Positions 39,510 to 48,597 are shown, numbered from the stretch's first letter. The stretch: DNA of 64,000 nt from Roseococcus sp. SDR (GCF_019083995.1 NZ_JAHRCU010000001.1:248001-312000); one strand, 5' to 3'. The notes: generated from the letters alone by a model not told the origin. A program made the numbers and translations.

Positions 39510-40952
39510 GTGCGGTTCTGGCTGCTCCTCCTCGCCCTGTTGGCACCGCTCCGCGCGGCCCCCGCGCTGGAGCTTGGATGGTATGCCGCCGCCCCTTTCC
39601 AGAGTGAGGGGCCGCGTGGGCCGACGGGCCTCGACATCGAGATGGTGCGCGCGATCGCCGCCCGCGCCGGGCAGCCGCTGAGCTTCACCCGCACCACCTG
39701 GCCGCAGCTGATGCAGGATGTGCCGGCCGGGCGGCGTGATCTTGCCTCGGGCGTCGCCTGGACGGCCGAGCGCGCGGCGGCGGCCCGGATGAGCCGCGCC
39801 TATCGGCAGGACATCAATGTGCTGATCCAGCGGCGCGATGGCGGGCCGCATCCGGCGGCGGCGGATGCGGCCGGGCTGCTCGCGCATCTGAGGGCCACGG
39901 GGTTTCGCCTCGGCGTGATCGAGGGGTTCTCCTATGGCGATCCGGCGCTGGATGCCTGGCTGCGCGACCCCGCCCAGGCGGCGCGCCTGCGCCGCAGCGC
40001 CAGCGATGCCGAGAATCTGCGCCGGCTGCTGGCCGGCGAGATCGACGGTTTCCTGGCTGAGCGGCTGACGGCGGCGACGCTCATCGCCGCCAGCGCCGAT
40101 CCGCGCGCGGTGGAGGAAAATGCCGCGCTGCGCATCGCCATCCCGCTGCACCTGATGTTCAGCCCCGCCGTGCCCGAGACGACGGTCGCGGCCTTCGACG
40201 CCGCCATCGCCGAACTCATGGCCGATGGCACGCTGGGGGCGATCGCCGCGCGGTTCCGCACGCCCATCCTGCTTGGCCTCACGCTCAACAGTCCCTGGTT
40301 CCTGGTGCTGGAGGTGATCGGCACGCTGAGCGCGGCGCTCTCCGGCTATCTGGCCGCGCGCGGCGGGCGCTACAGCCTCTTCGGCGCGCTGGTGCTGGCG
40401 CTGGCGACGGCGGTGGGCGGCGGCGTGCTGCGGGACCTGCTGGTGGGCCGCCACCCGATCGGCGTGATGGGCAGCCCGCTCTACCTGCAGCTCGTGCTGG
40501 GCACGGTGCTGCTCTCCTACCTGGCTGGGCGGCTCGCCAGGGCGGTGCCGGCGGTGGCGCGGCTGAGTGCCGCGGGCGGCGCCTGGCGCGAGCGGCTGTT
40601 CGATCTCGCCGATGCCATCGCGCTTTCGGCCTTCACCGTGGTGGGGGTGGCGGTCGCCGTCGGCACGGCGAGCCCGCTCTGGCTCTGGGGGCCGATGCTG
40701 GGCGCCATCACCGGGGCGGGGGGCGGCATCATCCGCGACATCATCCGCGGCGGCGGTGACGTGCCGAACCTCAAGACCGGCTTCTACGGGGAGGTGGCGG
40801 TGATCTGGAGCATCCTGCTCTCCCTCTGGCTCACCTGGCGCGGCGCGGTGATCGAGCGCGAGGAGGTGCTGGCGGCGGTGGTGGTGGCCGTTCTGGGCGG
40901 TGTCCTCACGCGCATGGCGGTGCTCAGGATGCGCGCGCCGGGGCTGCCTTAG
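39510..40952 (+). CDS. Fusion of a family 3 periplasmic binding domain to a TRIC-type cation channel
   Basis: A 480-residue two-part protein. After a signal peptide (FWLLLLALLAPLRAAPA), residues 20-250 form a complete family 3 binding domain (GPTGLDIEMVRAIAARAG, LASGVAWTAERAAAARM, DGFLAERLTAATL). Residues 260-470 hold about seven helices with the two TRIC/UPF0126 repeats, each with its glycine-Arg-Asp motif: AVGGGVLRDLLVG near 303 and GAGGGIIRDIIRG near 403. The layout suggests a ligand-controlled channel, with the binding domain in the periplasm. The GTG start fits the signal peptide. Its TAG stop overlaps the helicase stop on the other strand. Confidence 0.85.
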   Translation: MRFWLLLLALLAPLRAAPALELGWYAAAPFQSEGPRGPTGLDIEMVRAIAARAGQPLSFTRTTWPQLMQDVPAGRRDLASGVAWTAERAAAARMSRAYRQDINVLIQRRDGGPHPAAADAAGLLAHLRATGFRLGVIEGFSYGDPALDAWLRDPAQAARLRRSASDAENLRRLLAGEIDGFLAERLTAATLIAASADPRAVEENAALRIAIPLHLMFSPAVPETTVAAFDAAIAELMADGTLGAIAARFRTPILLGLTLNSPWFLVLEVIGTLSAALSGYLAARGGRYSLFGALVLALATAVGGGVLRDLLVGRHPIGVMGSPLYLQLVLGTVLLSYLAGRLARAVPAVARLSAAGGAWRERLFDLADAIALSAFTVVGVAVAVGTASPLWLWGPMLGAITGAGGGIIRDIIRGGGDVPNLKTGFYGEVAVIWSILLSLWLTWRGAVIEREEVLAAVVVAVLGGVLTRMAVLRMRAPGLP

Positions 40953-43435
40953 CGCCTTCTGCGTTCCCGAGGGCGGCGTGCGGGCCTGGGCTCCGGCGGC
41001 GCCTCGCCCCCCTCGAAGAGCGGTTCTTCGAAGGTCTCCAGGCCGCCCGTCGCCTCCTCCACCAGCGCCGCAGCCTCGGCCAGCAGCGCCTCCTGTGCAT
41101 CGCCCGCCACCCATTCGCGGCCGATCTCCAGCATGACCGGCACGGCGAGCGGCGAGACCTGATCGAGCTTGCGGTGGCGGATGCGGCCCTTGGCGCGCGC
41201 CAGCATCGCGCCGATGCGGCGGATGTCGGTCAGGCCATGCGCGGCTTCGGCGCGGGTTGCGCGCAGCAGGATGTGGTTCGGCTCATGCTTGCGCAGCACG
41301 TCGTAGATGAGGTCGGAATTCACGGTCATCTGGCGGCGGTTCTTCTCGGCGCCCGGATGGTGCTTCTCGAGCAGCCCCGCGATGGTCGCGATGTTGCGGA
41401 AGGTGCGGCGGAGCATGGAGCTTTCCGCCATCCAATCCTCGAGGTCCTCGCCCAGCAGGTCTTCCACGAAGAGTTCCGCGGGGTCGCCCGGTTCGAAGGC
41501 CATCCAGCAAGCGAGGATATAGTCGGTGGCGACGAAGCCGAGCGGCGCCCAGCCGAGGCGCTCCATCCGCCGCGTGGCGAGCATGCCGAGCGTCTGATGC
41601 GCGAGGCGCCCTTCGAAGCAATAGGCCACGAGATACCAGCGCCCGCCGCGCGGAAAGGTCTCGACGAGGAGGCCATCGGCGCTGGGGAGTTCGCTCTTGT
41701 AGCGCTGCATGCCGAGCCATTCGCGCACGCTGTCCGGCAGCATGGCCCAATGCGTGGGGTCGCTCAGGATGCCGCGCACGCGGTCCGCGAGGTGCGTGGA
41801 GAGCGGCATGCGCGCCCCGCCATAGGTGGGCACGCGCGGCTCCCGCGTGCCACCGCGCGAGACCTCGGCCGTGACGCCGGAGATGCCCTCATATTGCAGG
41901 ACCTGGCCCGCGAAGCGGAAGGTATCGCCCGGCGAGAGGGTGGAGATGAACCATTCCTCCACCTCGCCCAGCACGGGGCCGCCGCGCAGCTTCACCTTCA
42001 TCAGCGGCAGTTCCACGATGGTGCCGAGGTTGAGGCGCAATTGCCGCGCGACGGCGGTGCCGCGCACATGCACGAGGCCCTCGGAATCGCGGAAGAGCCG
42101 CCGCCAGCGCTCGTAATTGGCGAGCGCATAGCCGCCATCCTCGACGAAGCGCAGCACATCGTCGAAATCGCGGCGGGAGAGGTCCGCATAGGCGCCGGCG
42201 CGGGTCACTTCGGCATAGAGATCATCCGGCCGGAAGGGCGCGTGGCAGGCCATGGCGAGGATGTGCTGCGCCAGAACGTCGAGGCCGCCGGGGCGTGGTT
42301 CCTCGCCATCCAGCTCGCCGGCGGCGATGCTCTCCAGGGCTGCCGCGCATTCGATCACCTCGAAGCGGTTGGCGGGGACGAGCATGGCCGCACTCGCCTC
42401 ATCCATGCGGTGATTGGCGCGGCCCACGCGCTGCAGCAGGCGCGAGACGCCCTTGGGCGCGCCCACCTGGATCACCTGGTCCACATCGCCCCAGTCAATG
42501 CCGAGATCGAGCGAGGAGGTGGCGACGACACCGCGCAGCTTCCCCGCCGCCATCGCGGCCTCGACCTTGCGGCGCTGCTCGACGGTGAGGCTGCCGTGAT
42601 GGACGGCGATGGGCAGCGAATCCTCGTTGATCTTCCACAGCGCCGCGAAGATCAGTTCCGCCTGGGCGCGGGTGTTGACGAAGACGATGGTGACACGCGC
42701 GGCCGCGATGCGGGCCAGGATCTCGGGCGCGGAATCGAGGCCCATATGCCCGCCCCAGGGCAGGCGGCCCGCGGGCAATTGCACGCCGAGCTGCGGGGCC
42801 GCGCCGCCGGCCGCGCGGATCAGCGCCACATCCGTGGCGCGCGCGGTGGGGGAGAGCCAGGCGCGCAAGGCGTCGGGGTGGTTCACCGTGGCGGAGAGCC
42901 CCACGCGCCGCGCCTGTGGCGCGAGCGTCGCAAGGCGCGAGAGGCAGAGGCAGAGCTGATCGCCCCGCTTGGTGCCGGCCAGTGCATGCGCCTCATCCAC
43001 CACGATGGCCTGCAGCCCGCCGAACATCTCCCCCGCATCGGGCAGCGAGAGCAGCAGCGTCAGGCTCTCCGGCGTCGTCAGCAGGATCTGCGGCGGGGTT
43101 TCGCGCTGCCGGGCGCGGCGATTGGCCGGCGTGTCGCCGGTGCGGGTCTCGACGCGGATGGAGAGGCCCATCTCGGCGATGGGCGCCTCCAGGTTGCGCG
43201 CGATATCCACCGCCAGCGCCTTCAAGGGCGAGATGTAGAGCGTGTGCAGCCCCTCGCGCGGCGCCTCATGCAGCGCGATGAGCGAGGGCAGGAAGCCCGC
43301 CAGCGTCTTGCCGCCGCCCGTCGGCGCGATCAGCAGCGCCGATTGGCCCGCGCGCGCGGCCGCCAGCATGTCGAGCTGATGCGCCCGGGGCGCCCAGCCG
43401 CGCCCGGCGAACCAGCGCGCAAAAAGTTCTGGCAT
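40949..43435 (-). CDS. Ligase-associated DNA damage response DEXH helicase (Lhr-type)
   Basis: An 828-residue superfamily 2 helicase with the Lhr core. Motif I is IAPTGGGKTLAGFLPSLIA, motif Ia YISPLKALAVD, motif II VVDEAHALAG, motif III SATVNHP, motif V VVATSSLDLGIDWG and motif VI LLQRVGRANHRMDE. The winged-helix and Lhr-specific beta-barrel follow to about residue 800, then a short Arg/Pro tail. It forms a repair unit with pdeM, the MBL exonuclease and the ligase. The ATG at 43435 was preferred over a GTG 9 bases upstream. Confidence 0.93.
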   Translation of the reverse strand: MPELFARWFAGRGWAPRAHQLDMLAAARAGQSALLIAPTGGGKTLAGFLPSLIALHEAPREGLHTLYISPLKALAVDIARNLEAPIAEMGLSIRVETRTGDTPANRRARQRETPPQILLTTPESLTLLLSLPDAGEMFGGLQAIVVDEAHALAGTKRGDQLCLCLSRLATLAPQARRVGLSATVNHPDALRAWLSPTARATDVALIRAAGGAAPQLGVQLPAGRLPWGGHMGLDSAPEILARIAAARVTIVFVNTRAQAELIFAALWKINEDSLPIAVHHGSLTVEQRRKVEAAMAAGKLRGVVATSSLDLGIDWGDVDQVIQVGAPKGVSRLLQRVGRANHRMDEASAAMLVPANRFEVIECAAALESIAAGELDGEEPRPGGLDVLAQHILAMACHAPFRPDDLYAEVTRAGAYADLSRRDFDDVLRFVEDGGYALANYERWRRLFRDSEGLVHVRGTAVARQLRLNLGTIVELPLMKVKLRGGPVLGEVEEWFISTLSPGDTFRFAGQVLQYEGISGVTAEVSRGGTREPRVPTYGGARMPLSTHLADRVRGILSDPTHWAMLPDSVREWLGMQRYKSELPSADGLLVETFPRGGRWYLVAYCFEGRLAHQTLGMLATRRMERLGWAPLGFVATDYILACWMAFEPGDPAELFVEDLLGEDLEDWMAESSMLRRTFRNIATIAGLLEKHHPGAEKNRRQMTVNSDLIYDVLRKHEPNHILLRATRAEAAHGLTDIRRIGAMLARAKGRIRHRKLDQVSPLAVPVMLEIGREWVAGDAQEALLAEAAALVEEATGGLETFEEPLFEGGEAPPEPRPARRPRERRRR

Positions 43436-43488
43436 TGTTCTCACGGCACCCCAGCTATATGGGGTGGATCCCCCGAGGTGAAGACCGA

Positions 43489-44505
43489 ATGCCGCCCCAT
43501 CCCGAAACCTGGCTGCGCGTGACGCCGGACGGCCTGTTCTGCGAGCCGGGCGGCTTCTTCGTGGACCCGGTGCGGCCGGTGGAGCGTGCCGTCATCACCC
43601 ATGGCCATAGCGACCACGCGCGCCCCGGCCACGCCCATGTCCTCGCCACGAAGGAGACGCTGGCCATCATGCGCGCCCGCATGGGCGAGGACCGCGCGGG
43701 TGCGACGCAACAGGCGCATCCCTATGGCGAGACCCTCACCATCAACGGCGTGAAGCTCTGGCTGCGCCCGGCCGGCCATGTGCTGGGCTCGGCGCAGGTG
43801 TGCCTCGAATGGCAGGGCGCCCGCGCCGTCATCAGCGGCGACTACAAGCGGAGGCATGACGCGACCTGCGCGCCCTTCGAGCCCGAGCGCTGCGACGTCT
43901 TCGTGACGGAAGCCACTTTCGCGCTGCCCGTCTTCACCCATCCGCCGGCCGGGCAGGAGATCGCGCGGCTCTTGCGCTCGGTCGCCCTCTTCCCCGAGCG
44001 CACCCATGTCATCGGCTGCTATGCGCTGGGCAAGGCGCAGCGCCTGATCTCGCTGCTGCGCGAAGCGGGCTGGGATCAGCCCATCCCGCTGCATGGCGCG
44101 CTGATGAAGCTCTGCACGCTGTATGAGGAATTGGGCGTGCAACTCGGGCCGCTCACGCAAGCCACGGTCGCGGGGAAGGAGCGCCTGGCCGGCGCCATCG
44201 TGCTGGCGCCGCCCTCGGCCATCGCTGATCGCTGGGCGCGGCGCCTGGCCGAGCCCATCCCCTGCCTCGCCTCGGGCTGGATGCGCGTGCGCCAGCGCGC
44301 GCGGCAGGGCGGCGTGGAACTGCCCATGGTGATCAGCGACCACGCCGATTGGCCCGAGCTTCTCGCCACCTGCACCGAGGTCGAGGCGCAGGAGGTCTGG
44401 GTCACGCATGGGCGGGAGGAGGCGCTGATCCATGCCCTGGCCCAACGTGGCATCCGCGGCCGCGCGCTGCACCTGATCGGGCGCGGGGAGGGGGAGGAGG
44501 AATAG
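43489..44505 (+). CDS. Ligase-associated DNA damage response exonuclease (MBL fold)
   Basis: A 338-residue metallo-beta-lactamase/beta-CASP-like nuclease. The metal motif is ITHGHSDHARPGH near residue 37, with LRPAGHVLGSAQV, VISGDYKRRHD, DVFVTEATFALPVF and the late VISDHADWPELL and VWVTHGREEALI. These match the exonuclease of the Lhr/MPE/ligase set. It is divergent from the helicase with 53 bases between starts. It ends in TAG. Confidence 0.92.
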   Translation: MPPHPETWLRVTPDGLFCEPGGFFVDPVRPVERAVITHGHSDHARPGHAHVLATKETLAIMRARMGEDRAGATQQAHPYGETLTINGVKLWLRPAGHVLGSAQVCLEWQGARAVISGDYKRRHDATCAPFEPERCDVFVTEATFALPVFTHPPAGQEIARLLRSVALFPERTHVIGCYALGKAQRLISLLREAGWDQPIPLHGALMKLCTLYEELGVQLGPLTQATVAGKERLAGAIVLAPPSAIADRWARRLAEPIPCLASGWMRVRQRARQGGVELPMVISDHADWPELLATCTEVEAQEVWVTHGREEALIHALAQRGIRGRALHLIGRGEGEEE

Positions 44506-44560
44506 CTGGCGCCGGCCGCGCGCCGCCGCCTAGCCTTCCACCAAACACCGAGGAAGCCCC

Positions 44561-45526
44561 ATGCAACGCCGCACCCTTCTCAGCAGCCTGCTCCTGCCCT
44601 CGCTCGCCACCGCGCAGGAGGCAGGCTTTCCCACGCGCCCGCCCGCACTCGTCATCCCCTTTCCGCCCGGCGGCATCGTGGACACGGCCGGGCGCATGCT
44701 GGCCGAGCGCGCCTCCCGCCATCTCGGCCAGAACATCATCATCGAGAACCGGCCGGGCGCGGGCTCGGCCATCGGCAATCTTCACGTCGCCCAGGCGCGG
44801 CCGGATGGCTACACCATCCTCTCGGGCGGCATCGGCCTCGCCACCATCCCGAATTTCCGCCCCGACCTCGAGCCGCGCGACCCGCGCACCGCCTTCGCGC
44901 CCGTCGCCGGCACCTACACCGTGCCCTATATCCTGCACATCAACCGCAACCTGCCGGTGCGCAACCTCGCGGAGTTCGTCGCCTGGGCGCGGCAGCGCGG
45001 CGCCGCCATGAACACCGCCACCAGCGGCGCGGGCTCGGGCACGCATCTGGTGGGTGAGCTGTTCCGCCAGCGCGCCGGCCTGCCGCCGGGCGAGACGGTG
45101 CATTTCCGCGGCGGCGTGCAGGCCTATACCGAGATCGGCGCCGGCCGCGCGGATGCCATGTGGAGCACGGCGCTCGAAGCCATCCAGGCCATGCGCGCGG
45201 GCCAGACGCGGCCCATCGCCGTCACCTCGGCGCAGCGCCTCAAGGCCATGCCCGATCTGCCGACAGTGGCCGAAAGCGGCTTCCCCGGTTTCGTCGTCGC
45301 CTCCTTCGCCGGCTGGTTCGTGCCCGCCGCGACCCCGGCACCCGTCATCGCGCGCCTGGCCGAGGCGCTGCGCGCGGCGGTGGCCGACCCCGATCTGCGC
45401 GCGCGCTTCGATGAATACGGGATGCAGGCGGAATATCAGACCGGGCCGGAACTCGCGGCGGTGCTGGCGGCGGAGACCACGCTCTGGGGCAATCTGATCC
45501 GTGAGGCGGGGATTCGGGCGGAATGA
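44561..45526 (+). CDS. Tripartite tricarboxylate-type (TctC/Bug) periplasmic binding protein
   Basis: A 321-residue exported receptor. The signal peptide ends near SLATAQ. Family blocks follow: LVIPFPPGGIVDTAGRMLAE, IIENRPGAGSAIGNLHVAQA, YTILSGGIGLATIPN, LPTVAESGFPGF and the C-terminal VPAATPAPVIARLAEALRAA. No TctA/TctB membrane partners are nearby. It sits between the repair exonuclease and ligase genes, an odd location. Its C-terminus aligns by eye with the tail fused to the broken sulfatase at 8.6-8.8 kb. Confidence 0.9.
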   Translation: MQRRTLLSSLLLPSLATAQEAGFPTRPPALVIPFPPGGIVDTAGRMLAERASRHLGQNIIIENRPGAGSAIGNLHVAQARPDGYTILSGGIGLATIPNFRPDLEPRDPRTAFAPVAGTYTVPYILHINRNLPVRNLAEFVAWARQRGAAMNTATSGAGSGTHLVGELFRQRAGLPPGETVHFRGGVQAYTEIGAGRADAMWSTALEAIQAMRAGQTRPIAVTSAQRLKAMPDLPTVAESGFPGFVVASFAGWFVPAATPAPVIARLAEALRAAVADPDLRARFDEYGMQAEYQTGPELAAVLAAETTLWGNLIREAGIRAE

Positions 45527-45530
45527 AAGG

Positions 45531-45582
45531 AAAAAATGGCCTCCGGCGGCTGGGGCCGAGAGGCCCCAGACCCCTGGACTTT
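45531..45582. repeat. Intergenic hairpin element, copy 2
   Basis: AAAAAATGGCCTCCGGCGGC leads into CTGGGGCC-GAGA-GGCCCCAG and ACCCCTGGACTT. It shares nearly all of its order and sequence with copy 1 at 36982-37030 and lies between the Bug receptor and ligase genes on the plus strand. It probably works as a terminator. Confidence 0.75.
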
Positions 45583-45599
45583 AGCGGGCGCTTGACGGG

Positions 45600-47189
45600 A
45601 TGAGTCTGCCTGATTTTGCGGAGCTGCTGGAGCGCCTGCTCTTTACGCCGGGGCGCAACGGCAAGCTGGCCCTGCTGCGGCAATGGTTCGCGAACCAGCC
45701 CGATCCAGATCGCGGCATCGGCCTCGCGGCCCTCGCCGGCGAGCTGAGCCTGCGCACGGCCAAGCCCGCGCTGCTGCGCGAACTCATCGCCGAACGGACC
45801 GACCCGACCCTCTTCGCGCTCAGCTACGATTACGTGGGCGACCTCGCGGAGACCATCGCCCTGCTCTGGCCCGAGGATGCGCGCAGCAACGCGCCGCCGC
45901 CCGGCCTCGCCGAGGTGATCGAGACGCTGGAAACCGCGCCCAAGGCGGAACTGCCCCGCATCATCGCCGCCTGGCTGGACGCGCTGGATTCCGGTGCGCG
46001 GCTGGCGCTCATCAAGCTCATCACGGGCGGGTTGCGCGTCGGCGCATCGGCGCGCTTGGCCAAGGCGGGGTTGGCGGAATGGGCTGACGTGGACCTCGGC
46101 GAGATCGAGGAGGTCTGGCATGGCGTGGCGCCCCCCTATCTCACGCTCTTCGCCTGGCTGGAGGGGCAGGGGCCGCGGCCCGATCCGAACGGCGCGCCCG
46201 TGTTCCGCCCGCTCATGCTCGCGCATCCGCTGGAGGAGGCGGATTTCGCGAAGCTGCACGCGCCGGATTGGCGCGCCGAATGGAAATGGGACGGCATCCG
46301 CGTGCAGCTCACGGCCGGACCGGGCGGCGCGCGGCTCTGGTCCCGCTCGGGCGAGGATATTTCCAACACCTTCCCCGAGATCCTCGCCGCCATGCGCTTC
46401 CACGGCGTGGCGGATGGCGAGTTGCTGGTGATGCGGGACGGCCCATCGGGGGGCGAAGTGGCGCCCTTCAGCGACCTGCAGCAGCGGCTGAACCGCAAGA
46501 CCGTGACGGCCAGGATGCTGCGCGACCACCCGGCGCATGTGCGCCTCTATGACCTGCTCTTCGAGGGCGAGGCGGACCTGCGTGCCTTGCCCTTCGACGA
46601 GCGCCGCGCGCGGCTGGAGGCCTGGTTCGCGCGCGAGGCGCCGGCGCGGATGGACCTCTCGCCGCTCATCAGCTTCGCCACGATGGAGGAACTGGCCGAG
46701 ATCCGCGCCGGCACCCGCGCCGCCTCCATCGAGGGGCTGATGCTCAAGCGCGGCGACAGCATCTATCAACCGGGCCGCGTGAAGGGCCCCTGGTGGAAAT
46801 GGAAGCGTGACCCGCTGAACGTGGATGCCGTGCTGATGTATGCCCAGCGTGGCCACGGCAAGCGCAGCAGCTTCTATTCCGACTACACCTTCGGCCTGTG
46901 GCGCGGAGACGAACTCGTGCCCATCGGCAAGGCCTATTCCGGCTACACCGATGCCGAACTGGCCTTCCTCGACAAATGGATCCGCGACCACACCACCGCC
47001 CGCTTCGGCCCCGTGCGCGAGGTCGAGAAAGCCCTGGTGCTGGAGGTGGAGTTCGACGCCGCGCAATACTCGCCGCGCCACAAGTCGGGCGTCGCCTTGC
47101 GCTTCCCCCGCATCGCCCGCATCCGCCGCGACAAGCCGGCCGAGGAGGCCGACCGGCTGGAAACGCTGGAGGCGCTGATCAAGCGTTGA
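45600..47189 (+). CDS. ATP-dependent DNA ligase, damage-response type
   Basis: A 529-residue ligase. An N-terminal helical domain (residues 1-200) precedes the adenylation domain with the nucleotide-binding Lys in AEWKWDGIRVQL near residue 229. Other motifs include LWSRSGEDISNTFPEI, DGELLVM, IEGLMLKRGDSIYQPGRVKG and WWKWKRDPL, then an OB domain ending YSPRHKSGVALRFPRIARIR. It belongs to the ligase class encoded with the Lhr-type helicase, MBL exonuclease and PdeM, all present just upstream. Confidence 0.94.
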   Translation: MSLPDFAELLERLLFTPGRNGKLALLRQWFANQPDPDRGIGLAALAGELSLRTAKPALLRELIAERTDPTLFALSYDYVGDLAETIALLWPEDARSNAPPPGLAEVIETLETAPKAELPRIIAAWLDALDSGARLALIKLITGGLRVGASARLAKAGLAEWADVDLGEIEEVWHGVAPPYLTLFAWLEGQGPRPDPNGAPVFRPLMLAHPLEEADFAKLHAPDWRAEWKWDGIRVQLTAGPGGARLWSRSGEDISNTFPEILAAMRFHGVADGELLVMRDGPSGGEVAPFSDLQQRLNRKTVTARMLRDHPAHVRLYDLLFEGEADLRALPFDERRARLEAWFAREAPARMDLSPLISFATMEELAEIRAGTRAASIEGLMLKRGDSIYQPGRVKGPWWKWKRDPLNVDAVLMYAQRGHGKRSSFYSDYTFGLWRGDELVPIGKAYSGYTDAELAFLDKWIRDHTTARFGPVREVEKALVLEVEFDAAQYSPRHKSGVALRFPRIARIRRDKPAEEADRLETLEALIKR

Positions 47190-47241
47190 AAGCCTGGCGT
47201 GGATCTCCGTAGGGTTACGCCTCCGACACGGAGAGACCCCC

Positions 47242-47676
47242 ATGATGATGCGTACCGCCTGCCTGCTCCTCGCCCTCGCCGGCCCCGCGCTGGCGCAGCC
47301 GCAGGTGATCTCCACACCCGACTCGCCCGCCGCCATCGGCCCCTACAGCCAGGCGCTGCGGGTGGGGAACACGCTCTACCTGGCAGGCCAGATCGCGCTC
47401 GACCCCGCGACCAACCAGATGATCGCCGATCGCAGCATCGAGGCCGAGACGCGCCGCGTGCTGGACAATCTCAAGGCCGTGGTGGAGGCCGCCGGCTTCC
47501 GCATGAGCGACATCGTCAGCACCACCGTCTTCATGGCGGATCTGAACGAGTTCGCGCGCATGAACGCGGTCTATGCCACCTATTTCCCGAGCAACCCGCC
47601 GGCGCGCGCCACGGTGCAGGCCGCGCGCCTGCCGCGCGATGCGAAGGTGGAGATCGTGGGGATCGCCGCTCGCTGA
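47242..47676 (+). CDS. Exported RidA family protein
   Basis: A 144-residue RidA/YjgF-fold protein. Canonical RidA is a cytosolic enamine/imine deaminase. Family blocks are clear: STPDSPAAIGPYSQALRVGN, LYLAGQIALDP, NLKAVVEAAGF and the substrate Arg in PARATVQAARLP. Residues 1-19 (MMRTACLLLALAGPALAQP) look like a cleavable signal peptide, so this copy should work in the periplasm. It lies between the ligase and aldolase genes on the same strand. Confidence 0.9.
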   Translation: MMMRTACLLLALAGPALAQPQVISTPDSPAAIGPYSQALRVGNTLYLAGQIALDPATNQMIADRSIEAETRRVLDNLKAVVEAAGFRMSDIVSTTVFMADLNEFARMNAVYATYFPSNPPARATVQAARLPRDAKVEIVGIAAR

Positions 47677-47738
47677 GCGCTGGTTGACCCCCTGACCCCA
47701 GCGTGATGCGCTGGGTGCAAACCAAAGGGAGGTCACCC

Positions 47739-48527
47739 ATGCCCATCGTGCCAAATCTCGCCAAGCAGCGCCTGGCGGAGGGCGGGCTTTCGCTCGGCTT
47801 CGGCATCCATCACCTGCGCGGCTCGGCCGCCGGCGCGCTGGGGGCGGCCACCGGCTTCGATTGGCTCTTCATCGACATGGAGCACGGCGCGATGAGCGTG
47901 GACGACGCGGCGCAGATCTCCATGGCGGCCTTGGGCCAGGGCTGCACGCCCATCGTGCGCTGCTGCAAGGACGCGCTCTTCGAGGGCACGCGCTGCCTGG
48001 ACAATGGCGCCATGGGCGTCGTCGTCCCGCATGTGGACACGGTGGCGGAAGCGAAGCAGGTGGTGGAAGCCTTCCGCTTCCCGCCGCAGGGCCAGCGCAG
48101 CTGGGGCGGCCCGCCCATCCTCTACGGCTTCCAGGCACCCGACGCCGCGACGGCGCAGCGCGAAAGCAATGAGCAGGTGCTGATCGCCTGCATGGTGGAG
48201 ACGGAGGAGAGCGTGGCCAATGCGGACGCCATCGCCGCCATCCCCGGCGTGGATGTGCTGATGTTCGGCACGAGCGACCTGACGGCCACCATGGGCATCC
48301 CCGGGCAGATCGGCCACCCTCGCGTGCGCGCGGCTTACGCGAGCGTGGCGGCGGCCTGTGCGCGGCACGGCAAGGTGCTGGGCATGGGCGGCGTCTATGA
48401 CGAGGTGGTGGCGCGCGACTACATCGCGCTCGGCGCGCGCTTCATCCTGGGCGGATCGGACCATGTGTTCCTCATGGCCGGCGCCGGGCAGCGCGCGAAA
48501 TTCCTGCGGGGCCTGGCCGCCGGTTGA
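47739..48527 (+). CDS. HpcH/HpaI aldolase family protein
   Basis: A 262-residue TIM-barrel aldolase for pyruvate-type cleavage of hydroxy-keto acids. The pattern FDWLFIDMEHGAMSVDDAAQ, GAMGVVVPHVDTVAEAKQVV, ACMVETEESVANADAIAAI and DVLMFGTSDLTATMG holds the metal-binding Glu and Asp. A strong AAGGGAGGT ribosome site precedes the ATG at 47739. The true substrate is unknown. Confidence 0.9.
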   Translation: MPIVPNLAKQRLAEGGLSLGFGIHHLRGSAAGALGAATGFDWLFIDMEHGAMSVDDAAQISMAALGQGCTPIVRCCKDALFEGTRCLDNGAMGVVVPHVDTVAEAKQVVEAFRFPPQGQRSWGGPPILYGFQAPDAATAQRESNEQVLIACMVETEESVANADAIAAIPGVDVLMFGTSDLTATMGIPGQIGHPRVRAAYASVAAACARHGKVLGMGGVYDEVVARDYIALGARFILGGSDHVFLMAGAGQRAKFLRGLAAG

Positions 48528-48574
48528 TCCGGCGCAAGGCGGGGCAGGGCGACTGCGGCCATGATCGGCTGCAG

Positions 48575-48591
48575 TTGCGAAACATTCGCAA
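48575..48591. promoter_or_regulatory. Perfect palindrome upstream of the iron operon
   Basis: TTGCGAA-ACA-TTCGCAA is a perfect 7+3+7 inverted repeat 68 bases before the ferric-binding-protein start, in a notably AT-rich stretch. It shares TTGCGA with the neighbouring iron-box-like site and may be a second operator of the same regulator. Confidence 0.6.
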
Positions 48592-48597
48592 ATAAAC

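Noticed and set aside
40949-40952. Overlapping stop codons of the SBP-TRIC gene and the helicase gene as a regulatory signal
   Set aside because: Short tail-to-tail overlaps are common in compact genomes and there is no sign of function.
44561-45526. Bug receptor as a functional part of the DNA repair set
   Set aside because: The family binds organic acids in the periplasm; adjacency alone does not support a repair role.
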